A DNA stretch of 16,318 nucleotides from Candidatus Omnitrophota bacterium (GTDB lineage Bacteria; Omnitrophota; Gorgyraeia; Aquiviventales; Aquiviventaceae), in contig JACQHS010000079.1 in the NCBI GenBank assembly GCA_016198915.1, forward strand, positions 1 through 16,318. Direction: 5' to 3'. The notes under the pieces are model-generated. The model was not told where the DNA came from. It made no database searches and was given only the letters and a program-made list of their open reading frames with translations. The translations under genes were made by a program, and so were the position numbers. Below, piece after piece: positions 1-7,491 of the stretch; position 1 is the first letter of the stretch; the number at the start of each line of letters is the position of its first letter.

Positions 1-1
1 C

Positions 2-835
2 GGCAAGCCGCCGCAGGAGGACCGGTACATCGGCGACGCGGTCCAGGAGATGCTGCTGCCGATGATCCGGCTGATCCACCCGGAGCTGCGGGACATCTGG
101 GCCTATTACGAGGCCGGGTTCCACAGCCTGGCGGTGGCTGCGGTGTCCGAGCGGTTCGGCAAGGAGGGGATGAAAACCGCGCTGGGCCTGCTGGGAACCG
201 GGCAGATGGCGCTCACCAAGTGCCTGGTGCTCGTGGATGCCGACGTGGATGCCCGAGATTTTACCGCCGTTCTACAGGCCATTCAGGCTCACTTTGACCC
301 GTCGCAGGACTTCCTCTTGCTTCCAGGGGTGCCTTTTGATACGCTGGATTTTACGAGTTTTACCTTGAATCTGGGCAGCAAGATGGTGTTGGACGCGACG
401 CGAAACGGCTCCGCTGCCGCATCCGCGCCGCCGGTGCTCGCAGAAGCCCAGGTCAAGGCACTCCATCCACGTATTCGTCGAGCTCGCCTCGTGGAAGGTG
501 CGCTGCTGGCGGTTCAGGTGGAGGGGGAGGGCCGGGACGTGGTGAAGGCGCTGGTCAAAGCGCCGCCGCTGTCATCGGTGAAGCTCATCGCGGCGGTCAG
601 CAGCGACGTGGTCCTTGAGGATCAGGAGAGCCTCCTGTGGGGGGTCTTTACGCGATTTGATCCGGCGCGCGACGTCATCTTCACATCCAGTGAATTGAAC
701 GACGCCTGGCCGGTCTACCACGGCTGCCTGGGGATCGACGCGACGTACAAAACCGGTTATCCGGAACCGATCGTCATGACATCTGACATCATCAAGAAGG
801 TTGACGCAAGATGGCAGCAATATTGGACCGCGTAG
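2..835 (+). CDS. mqnL: UbiD-family menaquinone-pathway decarboxylase (MqnL/SCO4490-like), 3' part only
   Basis: The reading frame is already open at the left edge, so the N-terminal part lies outside the window; 277 C-terminal residues are visible. A stretch with VDADVDARDF, then a PxDTLDF segment and LGSKMVLDAT (roughly residues 95-140 of the visible part) matches the C-terminal half of UbiD-type prenylated-FMN decarboxylases. The long tail ending in GIDATYKTGYPEP and a terminal W..YW is like the SCO4490 group, which is assigned to decarboxylation of a late futalosine-pathway naphthoate intermediate. Its stop overlaps the mqnE start by 25 bases, which strongly supports a menaquinone role over ubiquinone UbiD or aromatic-acid decarboxylation. 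The prenyl-FMN-binding and catalytic E-x-x-E region should lie upstream and cannot be checked here. Family assignment is firm; the MqnL specificity is inferred from tail sequence and neighbours. Confidence 0.85.
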   Translation, partial: GKPPQEDRYIGDAVQEMLLPMIRLIHPELRDIWAYYEAGFHSLAVAAVSERFGKEGMKTALGLLGTGQMALTKCLVLVDADVDARDFTAVLQAIQAHFDPSQDFLLLPGVPFDTLDFTSFTLNLGSKMVLDATRNGSAAASAPPVLAEAQVKALHPRIRRARLVEGALLAVQVEGEGRDVVKALVKAPPLSSVKLIAAVSSDVVLEDQESLLWGVFTRFDPARDVIFTSSELNDAWPVYHGCLGIDATYKTGYPEPIVMTSDIIKKVDARWQQYWTA

Positions 836-1911
836 CTCAAAAGCTCTCTCAGCAAGAACGCCTGACGCGTGATGACGCGCTGGAACTCTTTGCCTCGCGC
901 GACGTGATTCGTCTCGGCCGGCTCGCCGACCAGGTCAAGCGCGCCCGATGGTCTAACCAGGCCCACTTCGTCATCAACCGGCAAATCAACCCCAGCAACA
1001 TCTGCGTGCTTTCCTGCCGGTTCTGCGATTTTGCGACGAAGCGGGGCCGTCCCAACGCCTACGAAATGACGATCCATGAAGTGCTCCAGCGGTGCAGCCC
1101 GGAGCTGCGGGAGGTCCACATCGTCGGCGGGCTGCATCCGGATTGGACATGGGACTACTACCTGGAGATGTTCCGCGCCATTCACTCACAGTTTCCGCAG
1201 ATTCAGATCAAGGCATGGACCGCGGTGGAGATTGATTTCTTCTCGAAGAAATTCCGGCTCTCCATTGAAGAGGTGCTGCGGCAATTCCAGGCGGTCGGCC
1301 TGGCGGCACTGCCGGGGGGCGGGGCCGAGGTCTTTTCAGAGCGGGTGCGCAAGGCGCTCTTTCCCTTCAAGATCGGCGCCCCGCGGTGGCTTGAGATTCA
1401 CAAGATCGCCCACCGCATGGGGATCCCGACGAACGCGACGCTGCTCTACGGCCACATGGAAACTTACGAGGAGCGCGTAGACCACATGCTGAAGCTGCGC
1501 ATCCTCCAGGATGAGACGCACGGCTTCATGAGCTTCATCCCGCTGGCCTATCAGCCCGGCAAGACGAAGGTGGTCACCCGCCAGGCCTCCGCCATTGAGG
1601 ACCTGAAGACGATTGCGATCGCGCGGCTGCTGCTTGATAATTTCCCGCACATCAAGGCCTACTGGGTGACGATGGGAGAAGAGATCGCGTCGGTCGCCCT
1701 GCACTGCGGGGCGGATGACATTGACGGCACGATCGGGGAGGAACGCATCATGCATGCGGCCGATGCGGCCTCGCCGGTGAGCCTGACCCGCGACCGCCTG
1801 GTGGAGCTCATCAGGGAAGCGGGCTGCACCCCTGTGGAGCGCGATGCCCTCTATCGCACCGTCCACGTCTACAACGACCACGTCCCTTGCGAGAGTCCCG
1901 TTTCTCAATAG
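811..1911 (+). CDS. mqnE: Aminofutalosine synthase MqnE (radical SAM)
   Basis: MqnE joins 3-[(1-carboxyvinyl)oxy]benzoate (the MqnA product) to S-adenosylmethionine-derived adenosine, giving 6-amino-6-deoxyfutalosine. The 366-residue protein carries the radical-SAM cluster motif CxxxCxxC at C65, C69 and C72 (CVLSCRFC), preceded by NPSN. It also has the family segments GGLHPDWTWDYY, KAWTAVEIDFFSK, LPGGGAEVFSERVR and a C-terminal half with HCGADDIDGTIGEE. MqnC has the same fold, but its different CTTDC cluster motif and FGADDFGGT block separate the two. The ATG start lies 25 bases inside the upstream decarboxylase gene. The last about 15 residues (from HVYNDH) run beyond the usual conserved end and overlap the mqnA start. 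Cytosolic; needs a [4Fe-4S] cluster. Confidence 0.95.
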   Translation: MAAILDRVAQKLSQQERLTRDDALELFASRDVIRLGRLADQVKRARWSNQAHFVINRQINPSNICVLSCRFCDFATKRGRPNAYEMTIHEVLQRCSPELREVHIVGGLHPDWTWDYYLEMFRAIHSQFPQIQIKAWTAVEIDFFSKKFRLSIEEVLRQFQAVGLAALPGGGAEVFSERVRKALFPFKIGAPRWLEIHKIAHRMGIPTNATLLYGHMETYEERVDHMLKLRILQDETHGFMSFIPLAYQPGKTKVVTRQASAIEDLKTIAIARLLLDNFPHIKAYWVTMGEEIASVALHCGADDIDGTIGEERIMHAADAASPVSLTRDRLVELIREAGCTPVERDALYRTVHVYNDHVPCESPVSQ

Positions 1912-2635
1912 CGTCCCCTTCTACCGGGGGCTGCCGTTGAGAGAGGATCTCCGGCTGACCGACTGCGTGCCGCGCGTCCTCGGCGCGCGTGCCGCGGCCG
2001 GCGAAATCGCCGGGGGCCCGCTGCCCCTCGTCGACTACTTTCGGCTCCAGGAGACATTTGAGCGGCTCGGCCATTTCGGCATCGCGGTGCGGGGCCGCGC
2101 GCAGAGCGCGTTGCTCTTTGCCCGCAAGCCGATCCGTCAGCTGGAGGGAGCCGTGATCGCCGTGACGGAGGAAAGCTCCACGACCGCGTGCCTGCTTCGG
2201 CTGCTGTTGGAGGTTCGCTACAAGATTCGGCCGGCCTCGTACCAGCGGGGGCAATCGCCCGAGGCAGATGCGGTGCTGCTCATCGGGGATGAGGCGCTGC
2301 AGTTTGCGCGGACCAACACCCGCTACCCCTTTGAGATCGATGTCGGGTTTGAATGGTGGCTGTGGCAGCATCTGCCGTTTGTGTTCGCGGTGTGGGCGGT
2401 GCGCAAAGATTTGACTCCGGACCTCAAGAAAACCATTGAGCTTGGCGTGAGCAGGACATTGGCGAAGAATCTGAACGGCCTTGAGGCGATCGCCGCCGAG
2501 TATTCCCCGAAGCTGTCCATTCCCGCGGAGGAGCTACGGACCTATCTGTCGAATTTCGTCTACCGGCTGGGTCAGATGGAGGAAGAGGGGATCGTGCGGT
2601 TCAAAGAGCTGGTGAATGAGCATCATCTGCTCTGA
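1844..2635 (+). CDS. mqnA: Chorismate dehydratase MqnA
   Basis: MqnA dehydrates chorismate to 3-[(1-carboxyvinyl)oxy]benzoate, the first committed step of the futalosine pathway. The fold is that of a periplasmic binding protein acting in the cytosol, with no signal peptide. The family N-terminus is recognisable as ARVPFLNSVPFYRGL, followed by a substrate-region block VTEESSTTACLLRLLL and GFEWWLWQHLPFVFAVWAVR. The conserved part starts at about residue 16, directly over the mqnE stop. No ATG, GTG or TTG lies closer in this frame, so the start is placed at ATG 1844, preceded by GTGGAG at a short spacing. This gives a 15-residue Ser/Thr-rich leader and a 68-base overlap with mqnE. It overlaps mqnC by 20 bases. 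263 residues, close to the usual length. Identity is firm, exact start less so. Confidence 0.92.
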   Translation: MPSIAPSTSTTTTSLARVPFLNSVPFYRGLPLREDLRLTDCVPRVLGARAAAGEIAGGPLPLVDYFRLQETFERLGHFGIAVRGRAQSALLFARKPIRQLEGAVIAVTEESSTTACLLRLLLEVRYKIRPASYQRGQSPEADAVLLIGDEALQFARTNTRYPFEIDVGFEWWLWQHLPFVFAVWAVRKDLTPDLKKTIELGVSRTLAKNLNGLEAIAAEYSPKLSIPAEELRTYLSNFVYRLGQMEEEGIVRFKELVNEHHLL

Positions 2636-3716
2636 AGCCATCGAAGAAAAGGTGCTCTCCGGCGCCCGGTTGACCCGCGAGGACGGGCTCTGGCTCTGGC
2701 AGCAGGCGGATCTCTTGGAACTGGCCCATCTGGCCGGCCTGGTCAGGTTTCGGCTCAACCCTGAGCTGTGCGTCACCTTTGTCATCGATTCCAATCCCAA
2801 CTACACCAACGTGTGCACCACTGACTGCGTCTTCTGCGCCTTCTACCGCAAGCCGGGCGCGCGCGACGGCTATACGCTCACCATCGAGCAGGTCATGGAG
2901 AAAATTCAGAAATCGGTTGATCTCGGAGCGACGACTATCCTCCTGCAGGGCGGGCACAATCCCGACCTGCCACTAGACTATTACGTGACACTGGTGCGTG
3001 AAACCCGCCGGCGGTTCCCTCAAGTGACCCCGCACTTTTTCACCGCCTCCGAGGTGACGACGATGGCGCAGGTGTCCGGACTGTCGATCCGTGAGGTGCT
3101 CCAGCAGCTCAAGGACGCCGGACAGTTCACGTTGCCCGGCGGTGGTGCTGAGATTTTGTCGGACCGCATCCGCAGGCGCCTGGCGACGAAAAAAGGCCCG
3201 GCCGAGGCATGGCTGACGGTGCACCGGCAGGCGCATGAGCTTGGCTTTAAGTCCACGGCGACGATGATGTTCGGCCACATCGAGGAGGATGAGGACATCC
3301 TGACGCATCTCGACCACATCCGCGGCCTTCAGGATGAGACCGGCGGCTTCACAGCTTTTATCCCGTGGAGTTTCAAGCCGGGCAATACTCCCCTGCAGAA
3401 GCACATCCGGGAGCATGCCGGCCCGACGCGGTACCTGCGGATGATCGCCTTCTCCCGCATCTACCTCGACAACTTCCCCCACGTGCAAGCCTCCTGGTTT
3501 TCCGAAGGCAAGAAGACCGGGCAGATCGCGCTCCACTTCGGGGCGGATGATTTCGGCGGAACCCTCTTTGAAGAGAACGTGCACGCCGCAGCCTCCTTCA
3601 TCAACAAGACGACCGTCGATGAAGTCGTGACGCTGATCCAGGAATCCGGGTTCCAGGCCGCGCAGCGCACGACGCTGTACGAGATCCTCCGCACCTTCGA
3701 GCCCGTCACGGTATGA
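2616..3716 (+). CDS. mqnC: Cyclic dehypoxanthinyl futalosine synthase MqnC (radical SAM)
   Basis: MqnC is the radical-SAM cyclase that turns dehypoxanthine futalosine into its spiro cyclic form, the substrate of MqnD. The 366 residues contain the cluster motif at C67, C71 and C74 (CTTDCVFC), followed by AFYRKPG, an aspect typical of MqnC. Further family blocks are TTILLQGGHNPDLPLDYY, FFTASEVTTMA, LPGGGAEILSDRIRR and a C-terminal LHFGADDFGGTLFEENVH. It is clearly homologous to MqnE in the same operon but distinct in the cluster loop. The ATG lies 20 bases before the mqnA stop, and its own stop overlaps the bioB start by 4 bases (ATGA), so translation of the run is probably coupled. Cytosolic and oxygen-sensitive. 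Confidence 0.95.
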   Translation: MSIICSEAIEEKVLSGARLTREDGLWLWQQADLLELAHLAGLVRFRLNPELCVTFVIDSNPNYTNVCTTDCVFCAFYRKPGARDGYTLTIEQVMEKIQKSVDLGATTILLQGGHNPDLPLDYYVTLVRETRRRFPQVTPHFFTASEVTTMAQVSGLSIREVLQQLKDAGQFTLPGGGAEILSDRIRRRLATKKGPAEAWLTVHRQAHELGFKSTATMMFGHIEEDEDILTHLDHIRGLQDETGGFTAFIPWSFKPGNTPLQKHIREHAGPTRYLRMIAFSRIYLDNFPHVQASWFSEGKKTGQIALHFGADDFGGTLFEENVHAAASFINKTTVDEVVTLIQESGFQAAQRTTLYEILRTFEPVTV

Positions 3717-4720
3717 ATCTTCATTGGGCTGACATTGTCAAGCGATCGCTCAGCGGAGAGGGGATTAGCCGCGAGGAAGGTCGCGCCATCTTGAATCTCC
3801 CTGACGACGAAGTCATGGGCGCGCTGCAGGCGGCCTTTGAGGTGCGCAAGGCGAGATTCGGCAAACGGGTCAAGGTGTGCGTCCTGCAGAATGCGAGAAG
3901 CGGCCTCTGTCCCGAAGACTGCCATTACTGCTCCCAATCATCCCTCTCAACGGCGGAGATCGACAAGTACCCGTTGATGGACAAGGAGCTCCTGCTGGAC
4001 GGCGCGCGCAGAGCCGTTGCGGCGGGCGCGAAGCGCTACTGCATGGTGACGAGCGGCCGCGGGCCCAGCGACGACGACATTGAGCACTTCTGCGAGGTGA
4101 CGCGCGCCATCAAGGCCGAGCTGCCGCTGGAAATCTGCGTGTGCGCGGGGCTACTCACCGAAGCGCAGGCCAGGAAACTGAAGTCGTCAGGCGTCGGGTG
4201 GGTGAACCACAACCTCAACACCAGCGAGCGATTTTACCCTGAAATCTGCTCGACCCACACGTACCAGGACCGCCTGGAGACGATCAAGAACGTCCAGCGC
4301 GCCGGCCTCATGACGTGCAGCGGGGGCATCGTCGGGATGGGTGAAACAGATGAGGACATCCTGGACCTGGCGTTCGCGTGCCGCGAAGCCGGCATGGACT
4401 CGATCCCCGTGAACTTCCTCCATCCGATCAAGGGCACACCGATGGAAGCGTTCGACTTCCTGACGCCGATGAAGTGCCTCAAGGTGCTCTGCTTGTTTCG
4501 CTTCTTAAATCCGACAAGCGAGATCCGCGCCGCAGGAGGACGTGAAGTGAATCTGCGCTCGTTGCAGCCGCTGGCGCTGTACGCGGCGAATTCCATTTTC
4601 GTTGAGGGCTACCTTACGACACCGGGCCAGCAGGCGCAGGAGGCCCGGAAGATGATTGAAGACATGGGGTTTGAAGTTGAGTCTTCCGAGGTCCAGACAT
4701 TGCCCGTTGAGAGGGGGTGA
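3713..4720 (+). CDS. bioB: Biotin synthase BioB
   Basis: BioB inserts sulfur into dethiobiotin to make biotin, using a radical-SAM [4Fe-4S] cluster and a sacrificial [2Fe-2S] cluster. The 335-residue protein has CPEDCHYC with C66, C70 and C73 for the SAM cluster. The likely [2Fe-2S] ligands also align with the Escherichia coli enzyme: C110 (RYCMVTSG), C142 (EICVCAG), C202 (TCSGGIVGMGET) and R272 (PTSEIRAAGGRE). Other BioB hallmarks are VNHNLNTSERFY, HPIKGTPMEAFDF and NSIFVEGYLTT. All catalytic residues are therefore present, favouring genuine biotin synthase over a menaquinone-specific radical-SAM paralogue. No other bio gene is in the window. The start codon overlaps the mqnC stop, so it is cotranscribed with the menaquinone genes. 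Confidence 0.93.
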   Translation: MNLHWADIVKRSLSGEGISREEGRAILNLPDDEVMGALQAAFEVRKARFGKRVKVCVLQNARSGLCPEDCHYCSQSSLSTAEIDKYPLMDKELLLDGARRAVAAGAKRYCMVTSGRGPSDDDIEHFCEVTRAIKAELPLEICVCAGLLTEAQARKLKSSGVGWVNHNLNTSERFYPEICSTHTYQDRLETIKNVQRAGLMTCSGGIVGMGETDEDILDLAFACREAGMDSIPVNFLHPIKGTPMEAFDFLTPMKCLKVLCLFRFLNPTSEIRAAGGREVNLRSLQPLALYAANSIFVEGYLTTPGQQAQEARKMIEDMGFEVESSEVQTLPVERG

Positions 4721-4723
4721 GCG

Positions 4724-5269
4724 ATGAGCAGCCGCTGGATCGTCACGGCGCTGGGGCAGGACCGGCCAGGGATCGTCGCCGGCGTGACAGAGGTGCTCTA
4801 TAAGCTCGGCTGCAACCTGGAAGACTCGGCGATGACACGGCTTGAACGCGAGTTCACCATCATGCTGATCTTCTCGGCCCCATCAAAGGTCGATGAGGCG
4901 AAACTGACCCAGGCCTTTGCGCCAGTGGCCAAGAAGTTGAAGCTCGCCATCCACACGAAGCGGCTAACCGCCAAAGAGACTGCGGCACCCTCCAAAGCCG
5001 GCGTGCCGTTTTCAATCTCCGTGTACGGCGCTGACCGGGCCGGCATCGTGTTTCAGGTGGCGCAGGCACTGGCGAAGGCGCGCGTCAACATCACCGACGT
5101 GCATACCCACCGCTCAGCCTCAGGCGGCCCATCGCTGTACGCCATGCTGCTGGAGGTTGAGGCCCCGGCCAAGACCACCGAGCAGACGCTCACCGCCCGC
5201 CTGGCTCCCCTCGCGAAGAAACTCGGCGTTGAGCTGAGTGTTCGACCTTCCGAAGCGGCCGTCCTGTAG
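4724..5269 (+). CDS. Double-ACT-domain protein, GcvR-like
   Basis: A 181-residue protein made of two ACT domains, roughly residues 4-80 and 95-175. The first begins VTALGQDRPGIVAGVTEVLYKLGCNLEDS and the second ISVYGADRAGIVFQVAQALAKARVNITDV; both show the D-R-x-G-I-V turn of ligand-binding ACT domains. The closest characterised family is GcvR, which in enterics binds GcvA and glycine to repress the glycine cleavage operon, but stand-alone ACT pairs occur widely without GcvA. No DNA-binding domain is visible, so it probably acts as a small-molecule-sensing regulatory partner. It starts 3 bases after the bioB stop, with a purine-rich GAGAGGGGGTGAG ribosome site. The ligand and target cannot be told from this sequence. 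Confidence 0.8.
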   Translation: MSSRWIVTALGQDRPGIVAGVTEVLYKLGCNLEDSAMTRLEREFTIMLIFSAPSKVDEAKLTQAFAPVAKKLKLAIHTKRLTAKETAAPSKAGVPFSISVYGADRAGIVFQVAQALAKARVNITDVHTHRSASGGPSLYAMLLEVEAPAKTTEQTLTARLAPLAKKLGVELSVRPSEAAVL

Positions 5270-5278
5270 GTCGGCGCC

Positions 5279-5779
5279 ATGGCGCTGGCCATCCGCAGGT
5301 TCCCAGACCCGATCCTCAAGCGCCCCACTCATCCCGTTGAGCGAGTGGATGCCGCCGTGCGCAAATTAGTGGAGCAGATGGCGGCGACCATGTGCGCCCA
5401 TCCGCGATGCGTGGGGCTTGCGGCACCCCAGGTCGGATCGACGCTGCGCATCGCCGTCATGGACTCATCGCGCAACCCCAAAGTGGCCGAAAGCCGTGGG
5501 CTGATTATCCTCGTCAATCCGCACGTGACGGCCGCGGAGGGAGCCGTGCTGCAGCGTGAGGGGTGCCTGTCGATTCCAGATTTCACCGGCAACGTCCAGC
5601 GGGCGGCCCGGGTGAGAATACGAGCGCACGATCAGGACGGGCAATTACAGGAGTTCTGGTTGGAGGGGTTTGAGGCGATCATCGCCCAGCACGAGATCGA
5701 TCACCTGGACGGGAAGCTCTTCCTGGACCGCGTCGCGAACCTCAAGACCGACGTGTTCCGGAGAAGAACGTCCCTCTAG
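5279..5779 (+). CDS. def: Peptide deformylase
   Basis: Removes the N-formyl group from the initiator methionine of new proteins in the cytosol. The 166-residue protein has all three deformylase motifs: GLAAPQVG at 46-53, EGCLS at 94-98 with metal ligand C96, and QHEIDHLDG with H138, catalytic E139 and H142. The N-terminal AIRRFPDPILKRPTHPV is typical. It begins 9 bases after the ACT-protein gene and is probably the last gene of the menaquinone-biotin operon. Its stop codon TAG (5777-5779) shares a CTAG palindrome with the stop of the convergent mqnD gene, so the coding regions overlap tail to tail by 4 bases. The common fmt neighbour is not present. Assignment is firm. Confidence 0.95.
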   Translation: MALAIRRFPDPILKRPTHPVERVDAAVRKLVEQMAATMCAHPRCVGLAAPQVGSTLRIAVMDSSRNPKVAESRGLIILVNPHVTAAEGAVLQREGCLSIPDFTGNVQRAARVRIRAHDQDGQLQEFWLEGFEAIIAQHEIDHLDGKLFLDRVANLKTDVFRRRTSL

Positions 5780-6663
5780 CTCTTGGGGGGGTCGACGACA
5801 CCGAGACGGGCAACGCGAGGAAGCAGGCCGGCCTGAGCGCCTCGGTCGAAGAGGAGGCGCAGGGCCTCGCGGCAGGGTTTGGTGAGGGCGAGCGAGTCCT
5901 CGTTGACGTACATCCCGATAAACTGGCGGGAACGGCTGATGTCTGTGCCCCGCCCGAAGCGCATCGCGTACAACAGCGCCTCCTCTTGGTGCGAGAACGC
6001 GTAGAGAATGCTGTCGCGCAAGATGCCGGCGATCCGGGATGCGGCAGGACGGCCGAGGGAGCGCTTGACGACGTTGAGGCCAAGCGGCAGGGGCAGGCGC
6101 ATTTCTTGCTGCCACCACCGCCCCAGGTCAAGTACCGGCAAGAGATCCGCATCCCGGTACGTCAGCTGCCATTCATGAATCACGAGCCCGGCGTCCACCT
6201 CCTCCTTGAGCACCGCCGCGGGAATCTCGTGGAACGGCATCTCGACCGGAACGAACTGCGGCAACGCCAAGCGCAGCAGCAGACACGCCGTGGTCTGGAG
6301 TCCAGGCACGGCGATCCGGCGGCCCGAGAGCTCCGTGGGGCTGTGCGGCGTTTTCGAGATGACCAGCGGGCCGTAGCTCTGACCGACGCTGGAGCCCACC
6401 GAGACAATCCAGTACGAGCCGGCCAGCGCCGGATAGCTTGCGGCCGAGATCGCGGTCATGTCGAGTTCGGCATGCTGGGCCCGACGGTTGAGCGCCTGAA
6501 TATCCTCGATGACGTGCTCCACCCGCACATCGTCCATCGGGATGAGGTGTTCGGCGATCGCGTAGAACATGAATGCATCATCCATGTCCGGCGTATGTCC
6601 CACCCGTATCGTCCGCACCGATCCTCTAATTTTCCGTTCCAAGATTTTTTTCACGGTTTCCAC
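5776..6663 (-). CDS. mqnD: 1,4-dihydroxy-6-naphthoate synthase MqnD (variant subfamily)
   Basis: MqnD releases 1,4-dihydroxy-6-naphthoate from cyclic dehypoxanthinyl futalosine; like MqnA it is a cytosolic binding-protein-fold enzyme. The N-terminal region reads RVGHTPDMDDAFMFYAI, where many MqnD proteins have a SPCPND-type motif. It is followed by DMTAISAASYPAL, SVGSSVGQSYGPLVIS, RRIAVPGLQTTACLLL, DAGLVIHEWQLTY and LPLPLGLNVVKRSLG. The His in VIHEWQLTY matches the conserved histidine region of the family. The start is taken at a GTG (6663) preceded by GGGG; in-frame GTG codons at 6654 and 6618 are alternatives, the latter preceded by AGAGGA. It completes the core pathway with mqnE, mqnA and mqnC opposite, and follows the reductase gene by 26 bases. 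A related binding-protein-fold enzyme with another substrate is less likely in this context. Confidence 0.85.
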   Translation of the reverse strand: METVKKILERKIRGSVRTIRVGHTPDMDDAFMFYAIAEHLIPMDDVRVEHVIEDIQALNRRAQHAELDMTAISAASYPALAGSYWIVSVGSSVGQSYGPLVISKTPHSPTELSGRRIAVPGLQTTACLLLRLALPQFVPVEMPFHEIPAAVLKEEVDAGLVIHEWQLTYRDADLLPVLDLGRWWQQEMRLPLPLGLNVVKRSLGRPAASRIAGILRDSILYAFSHQEEALLYAMRFGRGTDISRSRQFIGMYVNEDSLALTKPCREALRLLFDRGAQAGLLPRVARLGVVDPPKS

Positions 6664-6667
6664 ACCC

Positions 6668-6688
6668 CACTAACCACTGATCACTGTT
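6668..6688. repeat. Three tandem degenerate heptamers
   Basis: The short gap between the reductase stop and the mqnD start consists largely of three consecutive heptamers, CACTAAC, CACTGAT and CACTGTT, each beginning with CACT. On the mqnD strand they read as a purine-containing CAGTG-type array directly ahead of the GTG start. Slippage could alter the spacing between the two genes. With only three imperfect units, chance cannot be excluded. Confidence 0.4.
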
Positions 6689-6689
6689 T

Positions 6690-7439
6690 TCAGGCCCATT
6701 CCTCGTAGTGCAGTTTCTCTTTCGGTATGCCGTAGCTCTCTAGGTCGGTGCACACCGCTTTGACGACCTCCAGCCATCCGCACAGGTACATTTCTTTGTT
6801 CGACGGGTCCTTGATGTGTTTTTGGAACGTCTGCTGGATGTGCCCCACCTCGCCGTGCCATTCCTTCGGGCGGCTCACCGTCGGGATGTAGTGGAAGTTA
6901 TGCCGCAGGCTGGCGAGCGCGCGGAACTCTGATTCATAGAGAATCGCGTGCTCGTAGCGGCAGCCGAACAGCAGCCACACGTCCCGCGGCACGTTCAGAT
7001 GCAGGAGGTGCTTAATCATCGCGCGCAGCGGAGCCACCCCAGTGCCCAACGCCAGGAACACCGGGTCGTAGTCAAACGGCTCTTTAAGCAGAAACTTTCC
7101 ATGGGGACCAGTGAGCAAAACCGGATCGCCTTCTTTGAGCTGCCAAAGATACGTCGAGGCAACCCCGCCCTCCACATGCTGGATCGCGAACTCCAGCGCC
7201 CCCGGCTCGTACGGAGGGGACGCGATCGAGTACGCCCGTTTGACGACGGCGCCGTTCTTCGGAACGTTTAGGATGACGAACTGCCCCGCCTTGAACTCGA
7301 GAGCGGGGGGCTCGGCAAGTTTGAATCGGAAGCCGCGGACGTTGTATGAGAGGCTTTCGATGCGCTCAACGGTCGCGCGAAGGGAGATGGCTGGCATCGT
7401 CGCTGTAGATGCTGATGAAGCGGCGTTATTGTAACACAT
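6690..7439 (-). CDS. FNR-type FAD/NAD(P)-binding oxidoreductase
   Basis: A soluble flavoprotein reductase of the ferredoxin-NADP+ reductase superfamily. Counting from the ATG at 7439, the FAD domain spans about 18-115 with the flavin motif RAYSIAS (68-74) and GGVAS (91-95), and the nicotinamide domain spans about 120-249 with GTGVAPLRA (132-140) and YLCGW near 218-222. It ends in an aromatic-containing EEWA. There is no ferredoxin domain or extra cysteine cluster, so an external one-electron partner or free flavin is expected. The gene precedes mqnD by 26 bases on the same strand, so a redox role near quinone metabolism is possible but only inferred. The start is uncertain: ATG 7454 is the longest option, ATG 7439 has a GGGGGAAGGGG site, and ATG 7397 (MPAISLRATV) begins exactly at the conserved domain. 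Confidence 0.85.
   Translation of the reverse strand: MCYNNAASSASTATMPAISLRATVERIESLSYNVRGFRFKLAEPPALEFKAGQFVILNVPKNGAVVKRAYSIASPPYEPGALEFAIQHVEGGVASTYLWQLKEGDPVLLTGPHGKFLLKEPFDYDPVFLALGTGVAPLRAMIKHLLHLNVPRDVWLLFGCRYEHAILYESEFRALASLRHNFHYIPTVSRPKEWHGEVGHIQQTFQKHIKDPSNKEMYLCGWLEVVKAVCTDLESYGIPKEKLHYEEWA
7428..7436 (-). promoter_or_regulatory. Possible extended -10 element for the reductase-mqnD unit
   Basis: On the - strand the sequence reads TGTTACAAT, which fits an extended -10 (TGn followed by TACAAT, one change from TATAAT). No good -35 is seen. Transcription would begin near 7421, ahead of ATG 7397 but inside the longer reading frames, which would argue for the short reductase start. Only a pattern match. 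Confidence 0.35.
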
Positions 7440-7491
7440 GGCCCCTTCCCCCATTTACATTTTTCATTTCCGGTGTTAAGGTGCTGACGAC

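Noticed and set aside
5986..6708. 240-residue + strand frame opposite mqnD
   Set aside because: Antisense of mqnD with no domain signal.
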